Below, piece by piece: positions 25,807-33,225 of a stretch of 60,595 nt of DNA (positions within the stretch are counted from its first letter, which is position 1; every line of letters begins with the position of its first letter). This DNA is from Acidobacteriota bacterium (GTDB lineage Bacteria > Acidobacteriota > Blastocatellia > Pyrinomonadales > Pyrinomonadaceae): assembly GCA_023436495.1 (NCBI GenBank), contig JAEZIT010000071.1:1-60595 (forward strand), given 5' to 3'. The position numbers and the translations under genes were made by a program. The notes beneath the pieces are model-generated. The model did not search any database. It had not been told where the DNA came from and saw only the letters and a program-made list of their open reading frames with translations.

Positions 25807-26436
25807 ATGATTAGAATGGGTAGAAATTCCAGATCTGAGGAATCGAGCACGTCCAATTATCCGAACCAGACGGCGTCTCCGGAAACACTTTATCAATACC
25901 AAACAGAAAGCAGCCCGGCATCTTCGCGTCCCGTAACGGACAGCGAATCAATGGCAAGAGACATCAAGGAAGGCAGGCTTAGCGGGTTCGTCGGCCACGG
26001 CACAGTGCTGACCGGCGAGACGAATTTTCAGGCAATGCTTCGCGTGGATGGGCAATTAATCGGATCGATCTCGTCCGAATCGGGCACACTGATCATTGGA
26101 ACGCAAGGGCAGGTCGATGCCAATATTTCCGTTTCCAGCGCCCAGGTGAACGGCACGGTGAATGGCGACATCGTCGCGACAGAGCGAATCCAGCTCGGAA
26201 GAACGGCAAAAGTTGTCGGCAACATCATGGCGCCGCGGCTGACCATCGAAGAAGGCGCGATATTCGAGGGTAGCTGTACGATGCTGAAGGCACGCGAAAC
26301 ACAGGAGAAACGGGAATCGGACGCACGTACGCAGTACAATTCGCTATCGCAGACAACTGCGGCCGATGAGGACGATGAGTTCCTGGGCGCCGCGACCGAA
26401 GACGAAGAAGATTCAGTAGAAACTGCGTCTGTTTGA
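25807..26436 (+). CDS. Bactofilin
   Basis: A 209-residue polymer-forming cytoskeletal protein. The central bactofilin beta-helix (about residues 60-160) shows the regular turn pattern: GHGTVLTGETNFQAMLRVDG, GTLIIGTQGQVDANI, AQVNGTVNGDI, RTAKVVGNI, LTIEEGAIFEGSC. The flanking N-terminal Ser/Pro-rich and C-terminal acidic tails are unstructured, as usual. A second in-frame ATG at 25816 is also possible. A strong terminator follows at 26464. Bactofilins influence cell shape and scaffold envelope enzymes; the specific role here is unknown. No M23 peptidase gene, its common partner, is adjacent. Confidence 0.93.
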   Translation: MIRMGRNSRSEESSTSNYPNQTASPETLYQYQTESSPASSRPVTDSESMARDIKEGRLSGFVGHGTVLTGETNFQAMLRVDGQLIGSISSESGTLIIGTQGQVDANISVSSAQVNGTVNGDIVATERIQLGRTAKVVGNIMAPRLTIEEGAIFEGSCTMLKARETQEKRESDARTQYNSLSQTTAADEDDEFLGAATEDEEDSVETASV

Positions 26437-26463
26437 CCATTGTTGTAAAACGAAGATAGGATC

Positions 26464-26488
26464 GGCGGGTTGTTACCCGCCTTTTTTT
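26464..26488 (+). terminator. Rho-independent terminator of the bactofilin gene
   Basis: A perfect 7-bp stem (GGCGGGT with ACCCGCC), 4-nt loop and seven T residues directly after, 28 bp beyond the bactofilin stop. It separates this gene from mscL. Confidence 0.92.
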
Positions 26489-26585
26489 GTTAAGTTTCCC
26501 GGATTAAATCTTGCACAGATGCCGAGTCGCGACTAATATTCCAAGGCATATAGCTTTAAACACCAATATCAACGGGGGCAAAACT

Positions 26586-27005
26586 ATGTGGAGCGATTTT
26601 AAGGCCTTTATCGCACGTGGCAACGTGCTCGATCTGGCAATAGCGGTAATAATCGGCGCGGCGTTCGGAGCGATCGTCAAAACATTTACAGACGGGATCA
26701 TCATGCCGTTCGTCGGTATGCTGACGGGCGGAATCGATTTCAAGTCGAAGTTTTACGACCTTAGCGGTACGGTTCCGGCAAATGCAACACCCGAGCAGAT
26801 AGACGCAGCGATCAAAGGCGGCAAACCGCTTGTGATGTATGGGCAATTTATCAATGACATTATCACCTTCCTGATCGTTGCTTTTGTTATGTTCCTGCTG
26901 GCCCGATATGCGGTCAGGCTATTCAAGGGTATGGAAGCGGCAGCACCTCCGAGCGATGAGGTGGTCCTGCTGACCGAGATACGCGACACACTCAGATCGA
27001 AATAG
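26586..27005 (+). CDS. mscL: Large-conductance mechanosensitive channel MscL
   Basis: A 139-residue inner-membrane channel that opens under hypo-osmotic shock. The first block WSDFKAFIARGNVLDLAIAV and pore helix VIIGAAFGAIVKTFTDGIIMP are textbook MscL. A periplasmic loop of about 45 residues and the second helix ITFLIVAFVMFLLARYAV follow, then a C-terminal helix ending LLTEIRDTLRSK. The ATG at 26586 fits this; the upstream open frame begins with TTG and adds nothing family-like. GGGGG lies 7 bp before the ATG. Confidence 0.97.
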   Translation: MWSDFKAFIARGNVLDLAIAVIIGAAFGAIVKTFTDGIIMPFVGMLTGGIDFKSKFYDLSGTVPANATPEQIDAAIKGGKPLVMYGQFINDIITFLIVAFVMFLLARYAVRLFKGMEAAAPPSDEVVLLTEIRDTLRSK

Positions 27006-27045
27006 GCGAGTATTAGCTTTGGAATGTTACGGCAGCATTTGGGGG

Positions 27046-27624
27046 CTATGATTCGATCTGGAATACTAGTTCCGGCGTGATGATGTGATCGAGCCGCACG
27101 TCGCCTTCATGAATGCCCTTGATCTCGTCGATGGGCGGAAAAAAGCTCAGGCCGACTTTTCGGCAGTCCGGACGGCACTGCGTAAAGAAGCGGTCGTAAT
27201 AGCCCTTTCCGTAGCCGACGCGATGTCCCGTACGGTCAAAGACCAGGCCCGGCGTCAAAACGATATCGATCATACCCGCATCGATGAATTCGTCGTGAGC
27301 GGGTTCATGAATTCCCCACGGGTTTCTGACCAGCTCAGTTTCAGGCGAAAATTTCAGGCTGAGTATCTCGCCGCTTTTCGGGTCGACACGCGGAACGGCC
27401 GTCACGATCTGCGGAAATTCCTTCCAGAGTCGGCTGAACATCTGCATCGTATCAACCTCACCCAGCTTTTCGATCGTTATGAAACAGTGCAGGTATCGAA
27501 CATCGGAAAGATCGAATTCGCTGAAGAAGTTATCGAAGATGCGTGAACTGAGCGACTTTCTTTCCTCTGTCGTCAGCGACTTTTTTTTCGCGATGTAAGT
27601 TTTGCGCAGTTCGGATTTGGTCAC
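27046..27624 (-). CDS. 5-formyltetrahydrofolate cyclo-ligase
   Basis: A 192-residue enzyme that converts 5-formyl-THF and ATP to 5,10-methenyl-THF. The family signature GYGKGYYDRFF is present, with the nucleotide-contacting N-terminal K-S-E-L-R-K-T and the block MIDIVLTPGLVFD. It starts with GTG at 27624, 9 bp after the mnmA stop, so the two are co-transcribed. The pairing has no obvious metabolic logic beyond one-carbon and tRNA housekeeping. Confidence 0.95.
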   Translation of the reverse strand: MTKSELRKTYIAKKKSLTTEERKSLSSRIFDNFFSEFDLSDVRYLHCFITIEKLGEVDTMQMFSRLWKEFPQIVTAVPRVDPKSGEILSLKFSPETELVRNPWGIHEPAHDEFIDAGMIDIVLTPGLVFDRTGHRVGYGKGYYDRFFTQCRPDCRKVGLSFFPPIDEIKGIHEGDVRLDHIITPELVFQIES

Positions 27625-27633
27625 GGTTAAGAT

Positions 27634-28743
27634 TCAGAAACGCGTTATCCAGCCGCCGCCGACGACCTCGTCGCCGTTATAAAAGATGGTGGCTTGGCCG
27701 GGCGTAATGGCGCGTTGCGGTTCGTCAAAGACAATGCGGGCGCGGGCTTCCGGCAAAGGATGGATCGTCGCAGGGGCCGGATCATGACGATAGCGTACCT
27801 TGACCTCAGCACGAACTGGTTCGGCCGGTTCGTCAAATGCGACCCAGTTAACGCCTTTCGCAGTAAATTCCGTCGATTCGAGTTCGTTCGCTTCGCCGAC
27901 AATTATTTGGTTCTTTGCCCGTTCGATCTGCACGACATATAGCGGTTTTTCATTGGCTATGCCCAAGCCGCGCCGCTGCCCGATCGTGTAGCGGTGGATG
28001 CCGGAATGGCCGCCCAAAACCTCGCCGCTGCTATTAACGATCTCGCCTCCCTCAGGCATTTCATGGCTGCGGCCTTCGTGATCGAGATAGCGGTCGATGA
28101 ACTCGGAATACTTGCCGTCAGGAACGAAACAGATCTCCTGCGATTCCTGCTTCTCGGCTGTGTAAAGATTGGCGCTCCGGGCAATGTCACGCACTTCGCT
28201 CTTGAGCATATCACCGAGCGGAAACATGGCTCGCGAAAGCTGTTCCTGTGTCAGTTCCCAAAGGAAATAGCTTTGGTCCTTCCAGTGGTTCCTGCCGCGG
28301 AACAGCCTGTAGCGGTTCGCAGCTTCGTCAAATTCCACCTGGGCGTAGTGGCCCGTGGCCACCTTGTCGCAGCCCAGCGAGACCGCCATTTTATCAAGCG
28401 ATGCAAACTTCAGCCGGGAATTGCAGGCGACACATGGAATAGGCGTTTCGCCAGAAAGATAGCTCTGGATGAAAGGTTCGACGACAGATTCCTCAAATTC
28501 CCTTTCGAGGTTCAATACGTAAAATGGGAACCCGAGCGATTCTGCAACGCGGCGCGCGTCATACACGTCGTCAAGCGAACAGCAGCGCGACGGAAGCGGA
28601 TCGCCATTCTCGTCGACGTTGATGTTCCGGCGCTGATTCCACAGCTGCATCGTGAAGCCGACGAGCTCGTGCCCTTGCTCCTTCAATAATGCCGCTGCCG
28701 ATGACGAATCGACGCCGCCGCTCATTGCTACCGCGATCTTCAT
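27634..28743 (-). CDS. mnmA: tRNA-specific 2-thiouridylase MnmA
   Basis: A 369-residue enzyme that makes s2U34 in tRNA-Lys, Glu and Gln. PP-loop AMSGGVDSS is at the very start; catalytic cysteines are in the CVACNSRLKF block and in SQEICFVPDGKY. ATGHYAQ, KDQSYFLW and YTIGQRRGLGIA are further MnmA blocks. I chose the ATG at 28743 because MKIAVAMSGGVDSS is the family start and AGGGG lies upstream; the longer open frame would add 22 unrelated residues. It leads the two-gene unit with the 5-FTHF cyclo-ligase. Confidence 0.97.
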   Translation of the reverse strand: MKIAVAMSGGVDSSSAAALLKEQGHELVGFTMQLWNQRRNINVDENGDPLPSRCCSLDDVYDARRVAESLGFPFYVLNLEREFEESVVEPFIQSYLSGETPIPCVACNSRLKFASLDKMAVSLGCDKVATGHYAQVEFDEAANRYRLFRGRNHWKDQSYFLWELTQEQLSRAMFPLGDMLKSEVRDIARSANLYTAEKQESQEICFVPDGKYSEFIDRYLDHEGRSHEMPEGGEIVNSSGEVLGGHSGIHRYTIGQRRGLGIANEKPLYVVQIERAKNQIIVGEANELESTEFTAKGVNWVAFDEPAEPVRAEVKVRYRHDPAPATIHPLPEARARIVFDEPQRAITPGQATIFYNGDEVVGGGWITRF

Positions 28744-29019
28744 ACCCAAACCCCTATTTTCACAGGTGATTGGGTTAGTTGCAATGGGCGCAGATGATGT
28801 TGCACGCAAATTCGCACGAGCGTGACCCCATTCATTCGTTCCAAAAAGTGTTGCGGATCAAAATACTCTTGTGCTAGATTCTTAAAATTATGCGTCTCGA
28901 GCTTGTCTAAACATATCCGCAACCTCATGGTCTATTTTTCCGTTTAATTCGACGACGGGAATTTCAGGCTGTCCCTGCACGTTCCGTGCATTGTTTCATC
29001 TACTGGTTTTTAAATTTTT

Positions 29020-30447
29020 ATGTCTTTCAACGCGGAAGTACCGTCATCAGAGGCGGTGGATAATTCATTTTGGACCGTCGTCCGTGAAGCGTTCACGGGT
29101 TCTGAGCGCGATTTTACAAAAGGGTCGATCGCGGCGGCGATCGTGATACTGGCTGTTCCCATGATCATTGAGATGAGCATGGAGAGCATATTTGCGATCG
29201 TCGATATTTTCTTCGTCGCGAAACTCGGCGCCGACGCTGTGGCTATAGTCGGGCTTACTGAATCCATAATGGCGCTTGTATATGCCGTGGGTATCGGCCT
29301 TGCAGTTGGCGCCACGGCGACTGTCGCGCGCCGCGTAGGAGAAAAGGACCCGGACGGCGCCTCACGCGCGGCGGCGCATGTAATATATCTCGGCATTCTC
29401 GTTTCGGCAGTGATGAGTATTATCGGCATTCTCGGAGCGCCGCATATTCTATATGCACTGGGCGCGGAGCCGGAGGTCATTGAACAAGGCACTCTGTTCA
29501 TGCAGATAATGTTGGGCGGAAACGCGGTTGTGGTTTTCCTTTTCCTGCTGAATGCGATTTTCCGCGGTGCGGGGGATGCGGCTATCGCAATGCGTGTCCT
29601 GATTTTCGCGAACGCGTTGAATATCATACTTGCGCCCTGTTTCATCTTTGGTGTCGGGCCGTTTCCGGAATTAGGCGTGACTGGGGCTGCCGTGGGGACG
29701 ACGATCGGCCGCGGCGCCGGCGTCGCTTATGCTGCATGGAGCCTTTTTTTCCGAAAGGGCGGCAGAATAACGGTACGTTCCGAACATTGGAGGATAGATA
29801 CTTCGATCCTCTGGGGCCTCGCAAAGCTGTCTTCGACCGCCGTGCTGCAGTTCCTGATCGGCACTGCCAGTTGGAGCGCTCTCGTCCGTGTGGTTGCCGG
29901 CTTCGGTAGCGTCGCGATCGCCGGATACGTGATCGGTCTAAGGGTGATCGTCTTCGTTCTGCTGCCGTGCGCCGGCTTGGCGAATGCTGCGGCGACCCTG
30001 GTCGGGCAAAATCTCGGTGCCGGCCAGCCGGAGCGTGCAGAACGCTCGGTATGGATCGCGGCGTACATCAATGCGGCGTTCCTCGGGCTTATGGGTTTGA
30101 TATTCCTGTTCTTTTCAGGCCCGGTAATCGGCATTTTCACGAGCGAGCCGGAGGTGCTCGGTTACGGGCGGGATGCGCTGCATATCGTGGCGTACGGTTT
30201 TGTTTTCTATGCCTTCGCTATGGTTATGGAGAGCGCATTTAACGGCGCCGGTGACACGATAACGCCTACGTACCTGAACCTCTTCATATTTTGGCTGTTC
30301 GAGATACCGCTCGCGTACGTACTCGCTTACACGTTCGGAATGGGTCCCCAAGGTGTTTTCTGGGCGATCACGATCGCATTTTCTCTGCTGTCGGTTGTGG
30401 CGGCACTGCTATTCAAACGCGGGAAGTGGAAATTGAAAGTGATTTAG
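29020..30447 (+). CDS. MATE-family efflux transporter
   Basis: A 475-residue multidrug or toxin extrusion transporter of the NorM/DinF class with about 12 membrane helices in two homologous halves. The first half opens with KGSIAAAIVILAVPMIIEM and includes FFVAKLGADAVAIVGL. The second begins near AKLSSTAVLQFLIGTA and contains GQNLGAGQPERAERS. Such exporters use Na+ or H+ gradients to expel cationic drugs or, in some members, lipid intermediates. The soluble N-terminal 25 residues are longer than in NorM. An inverted repeat lies just after its stop. Confidence 0.92.
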   Translation: MSFNAEVPSSEAVDNSFWTVVREAFTGSERDFTKGSIAAAIVILAVPMIIEMSMESIFAIVDIFFVAKLGADAVAIVGLTESIMALVYAVGIGLAVGATATVARRVGEKDPDGASRAAAHVIYLGILVSAVMSIIGILGAPHILYALGAEPEVIEQGTLFMQIMLGGNAVVVFLFLLNAIFRGAGDAAIAMRVLIFANALNIILAPCFIFGVGPFPELGVTGAAVGTTIGRGAGVAYAAWSLFFRKGGRITVRSEHWRIDTSILWGLAKLSSTAVLQFLIGTASWSALVRVVAGFGSVAIAGYVIGLRVIVFVLLPCAGLANAAATLVGQNLGAGQPERAERSVWIAAYINAAFLGLMGLIFLFFSGPVIGIFTSEPEVLGYGRDALHIVAYGFVFYAFAMVMESAFNGAGDTITPTYLNLFIFWLFEIPLAYVLAYTFGMGPQGVFWAITIAFSLLSVVAALLFKRGKWKLKVI

Positions 30448-30463
30448 CTAGTAAGGATCTTAT

Positions 30464-30533
30464 CAGGGATAGAGGGGAATCGAAGAGTGAAATAAAAATC
30501 TTAACTTCTTCCCCTTAAACTCCTCTATCCCTG
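30464..30533 (+). repeat. Long inverted repeat between the MATE gene and aat
   Basis: A perfect 12-bp arm CAGGGATAGAGG (30464-30475) pairs with CCTCTATCCCTG (30522-30533). An additional pairing GGGGAA (30474-30479) with TTCCCC (30509-30514) overlaps the end of the first arm, so alternative foldings are possible. It starts 17 bp after the MATE stop and ends 13 bp before the aat ATG. It could terminate or attenuate transcription, or hide the aat ribosome site. Confidence 0.55.
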
Positions 30534-30546
30534 TTAAAATCGATCT

Positions 30547-31245
30547 ATGTCGCGGATCCATTTCCCAGACCCGGTCTCTCACGATTTCCCCGAATGGGTA
30601 TTGGTCGGCGATTACTATTACGACGCACGCGACATAATCGGCTTCGGCGGCGAGCTTTCGGTCGAGAATCTTCGCGAAGCATACGCTAAAGGTATATTTC
30701 CGTGGTACATACGCGGAATGCCGCTGCCGTGGTTTTGCCCGGAGCAGCGAGCCGTGCTTGAATTCTCCGATCTGCATATAACGCGCAGCCTGGCGAAGGA
30801 ACGCCGTAAGGACCGGTTCACTTTCTCTATAGACAGGGCATTTCGACAGGTGATCGAAAGCTGTGCAAAAATGAAGCGGCCCGACCAACCCGGGACCTGG
30901 ATAACAAAAGAGTTTATCCGGGCATATTCCGAACTGGCGGAAGCGGGTTTCGCTCATAGCATCGAGGCTTGGGACGGCGAAGGTAAACTCGCGGGCGGGC
31001 TATACGGTGTCGATGCAGGCGGGGTTTTCTGCGGCGAGAGCATGTTTTACATGGAGCCCAATGCTTCGAAGCTGGCGTTGCTGTTTTTGATCGATCATCT
31101 TCGCGAACGAAATGCCACGTGGCTGGACGTACAGGTGATGACGCCGCACATGCGGGCGCTTGGCGCAAAAGAGATCGACCGCCGTGATTTTTTGGACAAA
31201 TTAAAGAGAACGCAGCGCTTGGGGTTGGAATTATTCGGGGTCTGA
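30547..31245 (+). CDS. aat: Leucyl/phenylalanyl-tRNA-protein transferase
   Basis: A 232-residue enzyme that attaches Leu or Phe from aminoacyl-tRNA to proteins with N-terminal Lys or Arg, creating N-degrons for ClpS. Diagnostic blocks are GGELSVENLREAYAKGIFPW, PEQRAVL, GTWITKEFIRAYSELAEAGFAHSIE, GGLYGVDAGGVFCGESMF and LDVQVMTPHMRALGAKEIDR. Length is normal. ClpS is encoded at 2043-2357. A structured leader (inverted repeat at 30464-30533) lies directly upstream. Confidence 0.97.
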   Translation: MSRIHFPDPVSHDFPEWVLVGDYYYDARDIIGFGGELSVENLREAYAKGIFPWYIRGMPLPWFCPEQRAVLEFSDLHITRSLAKERRKDRFTFSIDRAFRQVIESCAKMKRPDQPGTWITKEFIRAYSELAEAGFAHSIEAWDGEGKLAGGLYGVDAGGVFCGESMFYMEPNASKLALLFLIDHLRERNATWLDVQVMTPHMRALGAKEIDRRDFLDKLKRTQRLGLELFGV

Positions 31246-31289
31246 AAACTTTGACACGCGCGTCCTATACGGCGTATGTTTTTGCAATT

Positions 31290-31763
31290 ATGAAAGAACT
31301 TAATGCCTTGCGCGCACATCTTGTAGAGCTCCTTGACGGAGGTTCCGCTCACATCGGCCTCGAGGCTGCCATCCGCGGTTTCCCGATGAATCGTATCAAC
31401 GAGCGGATCGACGGTTCGCCGCATACCGCTTGGGAGCTGCTCGAACACATCCGCATCGCGGAATGGGATATTCTCGAATTCAGCTCTAATGCCTCACACG
31501 TTTCTCCCGACTTCCCCGACGGTTATTGGCCGAAAGCAACCGCAACCGCTCTCGATTGGCAACAATCGGCGAAAGCGATATTGGAGAATCTTGAAAGGAT
31601 GCGCGACCTCGTTGCGGATGAGAACACCGACCTTTTCGCAAAGATACCGCACGGCAGCGGTCAGACGGTCCTTCGCGAAGCAATGCTCGTCGCCGATCAT
31701 AACGCTTATCATATCGGCCAGCTGATGCTGCTGAAAAAGATGTTCGAAGGCGGAGCAAACTGA
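31290..31763 (+). CDS. DinB-family protein
   Basis: A 157-residue four-helix-bundle protein of the DinB/YfiT metal-binding family. The expected histidines are visible in AWELLEHIRIAEWD and the C-terminal DHNAYHIGQLM. The family includes thiol S-transferases, but many members are uncharacterised. The ATG at 31290 starts a natural helix (KELNALRAHLVELL); a TTG thirteen codons earlier is less likely. It follows aat by 44 bp and precedes ywbE by 4 bp, on the same strand. Confidence 0.88.
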   Translation: MKELNALRAHLVELLDGGSAHIGLEAAIRGFPMNRINERIDGSPHTAWELLEHIRIAEWDILEFSSNASHVSPDFPDGYWPKATATALDWQQSAKAILENLERMRDLVADENTDLFAKIPHGSGQTVLREAMLVADHNAYHIGQLMLLKKMFEGGAN

Positions 31764-31767
31764 TACA

Positions 31768-31974
31768 ATGCCGCACCGCGAACGCAAGAACATACGCCCC
31801 GGACTGCGCGTCGCCATCGTCCTGAAACAGGACCAGCGCACCGGCAAACTAACCGAAGGCATCGTAAAGGACATTCTGACAAACTCGCCGACACATCCGC
31901 ATGGGATCAAAGTGCGGCTGACGGACGGACAGGTGGGAAGAGTATCGAGACTTCTGGCAGACGATGAACGGTAG
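31768..31974 (+). CDS. ywbE: YwbE-family small protein
   Basis: A 68-residue highly conserved protein of unknown function. The core RPGLRVAIVLKQDQRTGKLT, EGIVKDILTNSPTHPHGIKV and L-x-DGQVGRV matches the YwbE family almost residue for residue. It is small, basic and probably an SH3-like beta barrel (inference). It is 4 bp downstream of the DinB gene and overlaps the next gene by 11 bp. Confidence 0.93.
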   Translation: MPHRERKNIRPGLRVAIVLKQDQRTGKLTEGIVKDILTNSPTHPHGIKVRLTDGQVGRVSRLLADDER

Positions 31975-33013
31975 ATTCCTGATTTACGGAGCGAATGGCT
32001 ACACGGGTGAATTGATCACTCGCTACTCGGTCGAGCGTGGGATGCGGCCGATCGTTGCCGGAAGAAATAACGCGGCGATATCAGCGATTGCGGAGAAGCA
32101 TGGTTTAGAGCATCGTGTATTTGATCTTGAGGATACCGAAAAGCTTGATGCAGCCTTGAGCGAGGTAAATGTCGTTCTGCACTGCGCCGGGCCGTTTTCG
32201 CTGACCTCGCGACAGATGGGCGAGGCGTGCCTAAGAACTAAGACGCATTATACCGACATTACGGGCGAGATCGCCGTTTTTGAAGCTTGTGCAAGGGCAG
32301 ATGCGGCCGCGAAAGAAACGGGAATAATGATCATGCCGGGCGTCGGGTTCGACGTGGTACCCACAGACTGTTTGGCGGTACACCTCAAGAACAGGCTGCC
32401 GTCAGCGACACATCTCAAGCTGGCATTCTACGGGATGGGCCGCATCTCGCACGGCACGCAGGCGACAATGACGATGAACATCGGCAAGGGCGGCGCGGTA
32501 CGCGTTGACGGAAAGATAATGCACGTACCGGCCGCGTGGCGAAAGCGAGAGATAGATTTTGGCGAGGTGACAAAGACCGCTGTTACGATCCCATGGGGCG
32601 ACGTCGCCACAGCCTTCTATTCGACCGGCATTCCGAATGTGGAAGTCTATGCGGTCGTACCGAATAGCTCTATGAAACTGATGCGTCTGAGCCGATACCT
32701 CGGGCCGCTGCTCGAAACCGGCCCTGTCCAGAGGTTCCTGCATAGCAAAATTCCGCCCGGCGGCCCAAGTGACGAAGAACGGGCACGCGGCCGATCGCTG
32801 TTATGGGGCGAGGCCACGGACGCTGACGGCAACCGCGTCGAAGCACGCATCCAGTGCCCCGAAGGTTACACGACGACAGCGCTGACGGCAATAAATATCA
32901 TTGATCGGATTTTAGTCGGAAACTTCACACCCGGCTTTCAAACTCCGGCAAAAGCGTATGGTGCTGACCTCATATTGGAGATTGGAGGTGTTACCCGGCA
33001 GGACGTCTTTTAG
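31964..33013 (+). CDS. Saccharopine dehydrogenase-like NAD(P)-binding protein
   Basis: A 349-residue oxidoreductase. The N-terminal Rossmann motif is FLIYGANGYTGELITRY, followed by VLHCAGPFSLTSRQMGEACL and TDITGE, typical of saccharopine-dehydrogenase-like and trans-acting enoyl reductase-like proteins. GVGFDVVPTDCLAVHL links to the second domain. The reaction is unknown: homologues act on lysine intermediates or on lipids, and nothing nearby decides. It overlaps ywbE by 11 bp, so the aat-dinB-ywbE-reductase stretch may be one transcript. Confidence 0.85.
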   Translation: MNGRFLIYGANGYTGELITRYSVERGMRPIVAGRNNAAISAIAEKHGLEHRVFDLEDTEKLDAALSEVNVVLHCAGPFSLTSRQMGEACLRTKTHYTDITGEIAVFEACARADAAAKETGIMIMPGVGFDVVPTDCLAVHLKNRLPSATHLKLAFYGMGRISHGTQATMTMNIGKGGAVRVDGKIMHVPAAWRKREIDFGEVTKTAVTIPWGDVATAFYSTGIPNVEVYAVVPNSSMKLMRLSRYLGPLLETGPVQRFLHSKIPPGGPSDEERARGRSLLWGEATDADGNRVEARIQCPEGYTTTALTAINIIDRILVGNFTPGFQTPAKAYGADLILEIGGVTRQDVF

Positions 33014-33021
33014 CGAAGCCT

Positions 33022-33225
33022 CTAGGGATATTCCCGGTTATTTCGTTCCCATTGTTCCCTCACTTCGTTCATATAAGCTGCGAATTTCGGGTCGTTGCGG
33101 ACGGGATCGAAGGACCAGTCGCGCTGGATCGCGGGATAGTGCACGAACCCCGCCGCGGCAGTGTTGCGGAGCCATCTAAGGGTTTCATCGACGTTTCCTG
33201 CTAGCGCGTTGATGCACGCAATATC
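33022..33225 (-). pseudogene. 3' remnant of the kinase-TPR gene after an in-frame amber codon
   Basis: Directly after the TAG at 33228-33226, the same minus-strand frame stays open for 67 codons to a second TAG at 33024-33022. Its translation (DIACINALAG, DETLRWLRNTAAAGF, FDPVRNDPKFAAYM, EQWERNN) is the normal C-terminal TPR end of this protein class. It aligns with the C-terminus of the neighbouring winged-helix-TPR protein (YNIASAYAAM, AVKWLEYAADNGF, NIRNHPRFTEFM, PQWERF). The amber sits where that protein has tyrosine, so one base change from TAT or TAC explains it. Confidence 0.85.

Noticed and set aside
27994..28689. 231-codon plus-strand open frame
   Set aside because: Antisense to mnmA; composition reflects the opposite strand's codon bias.
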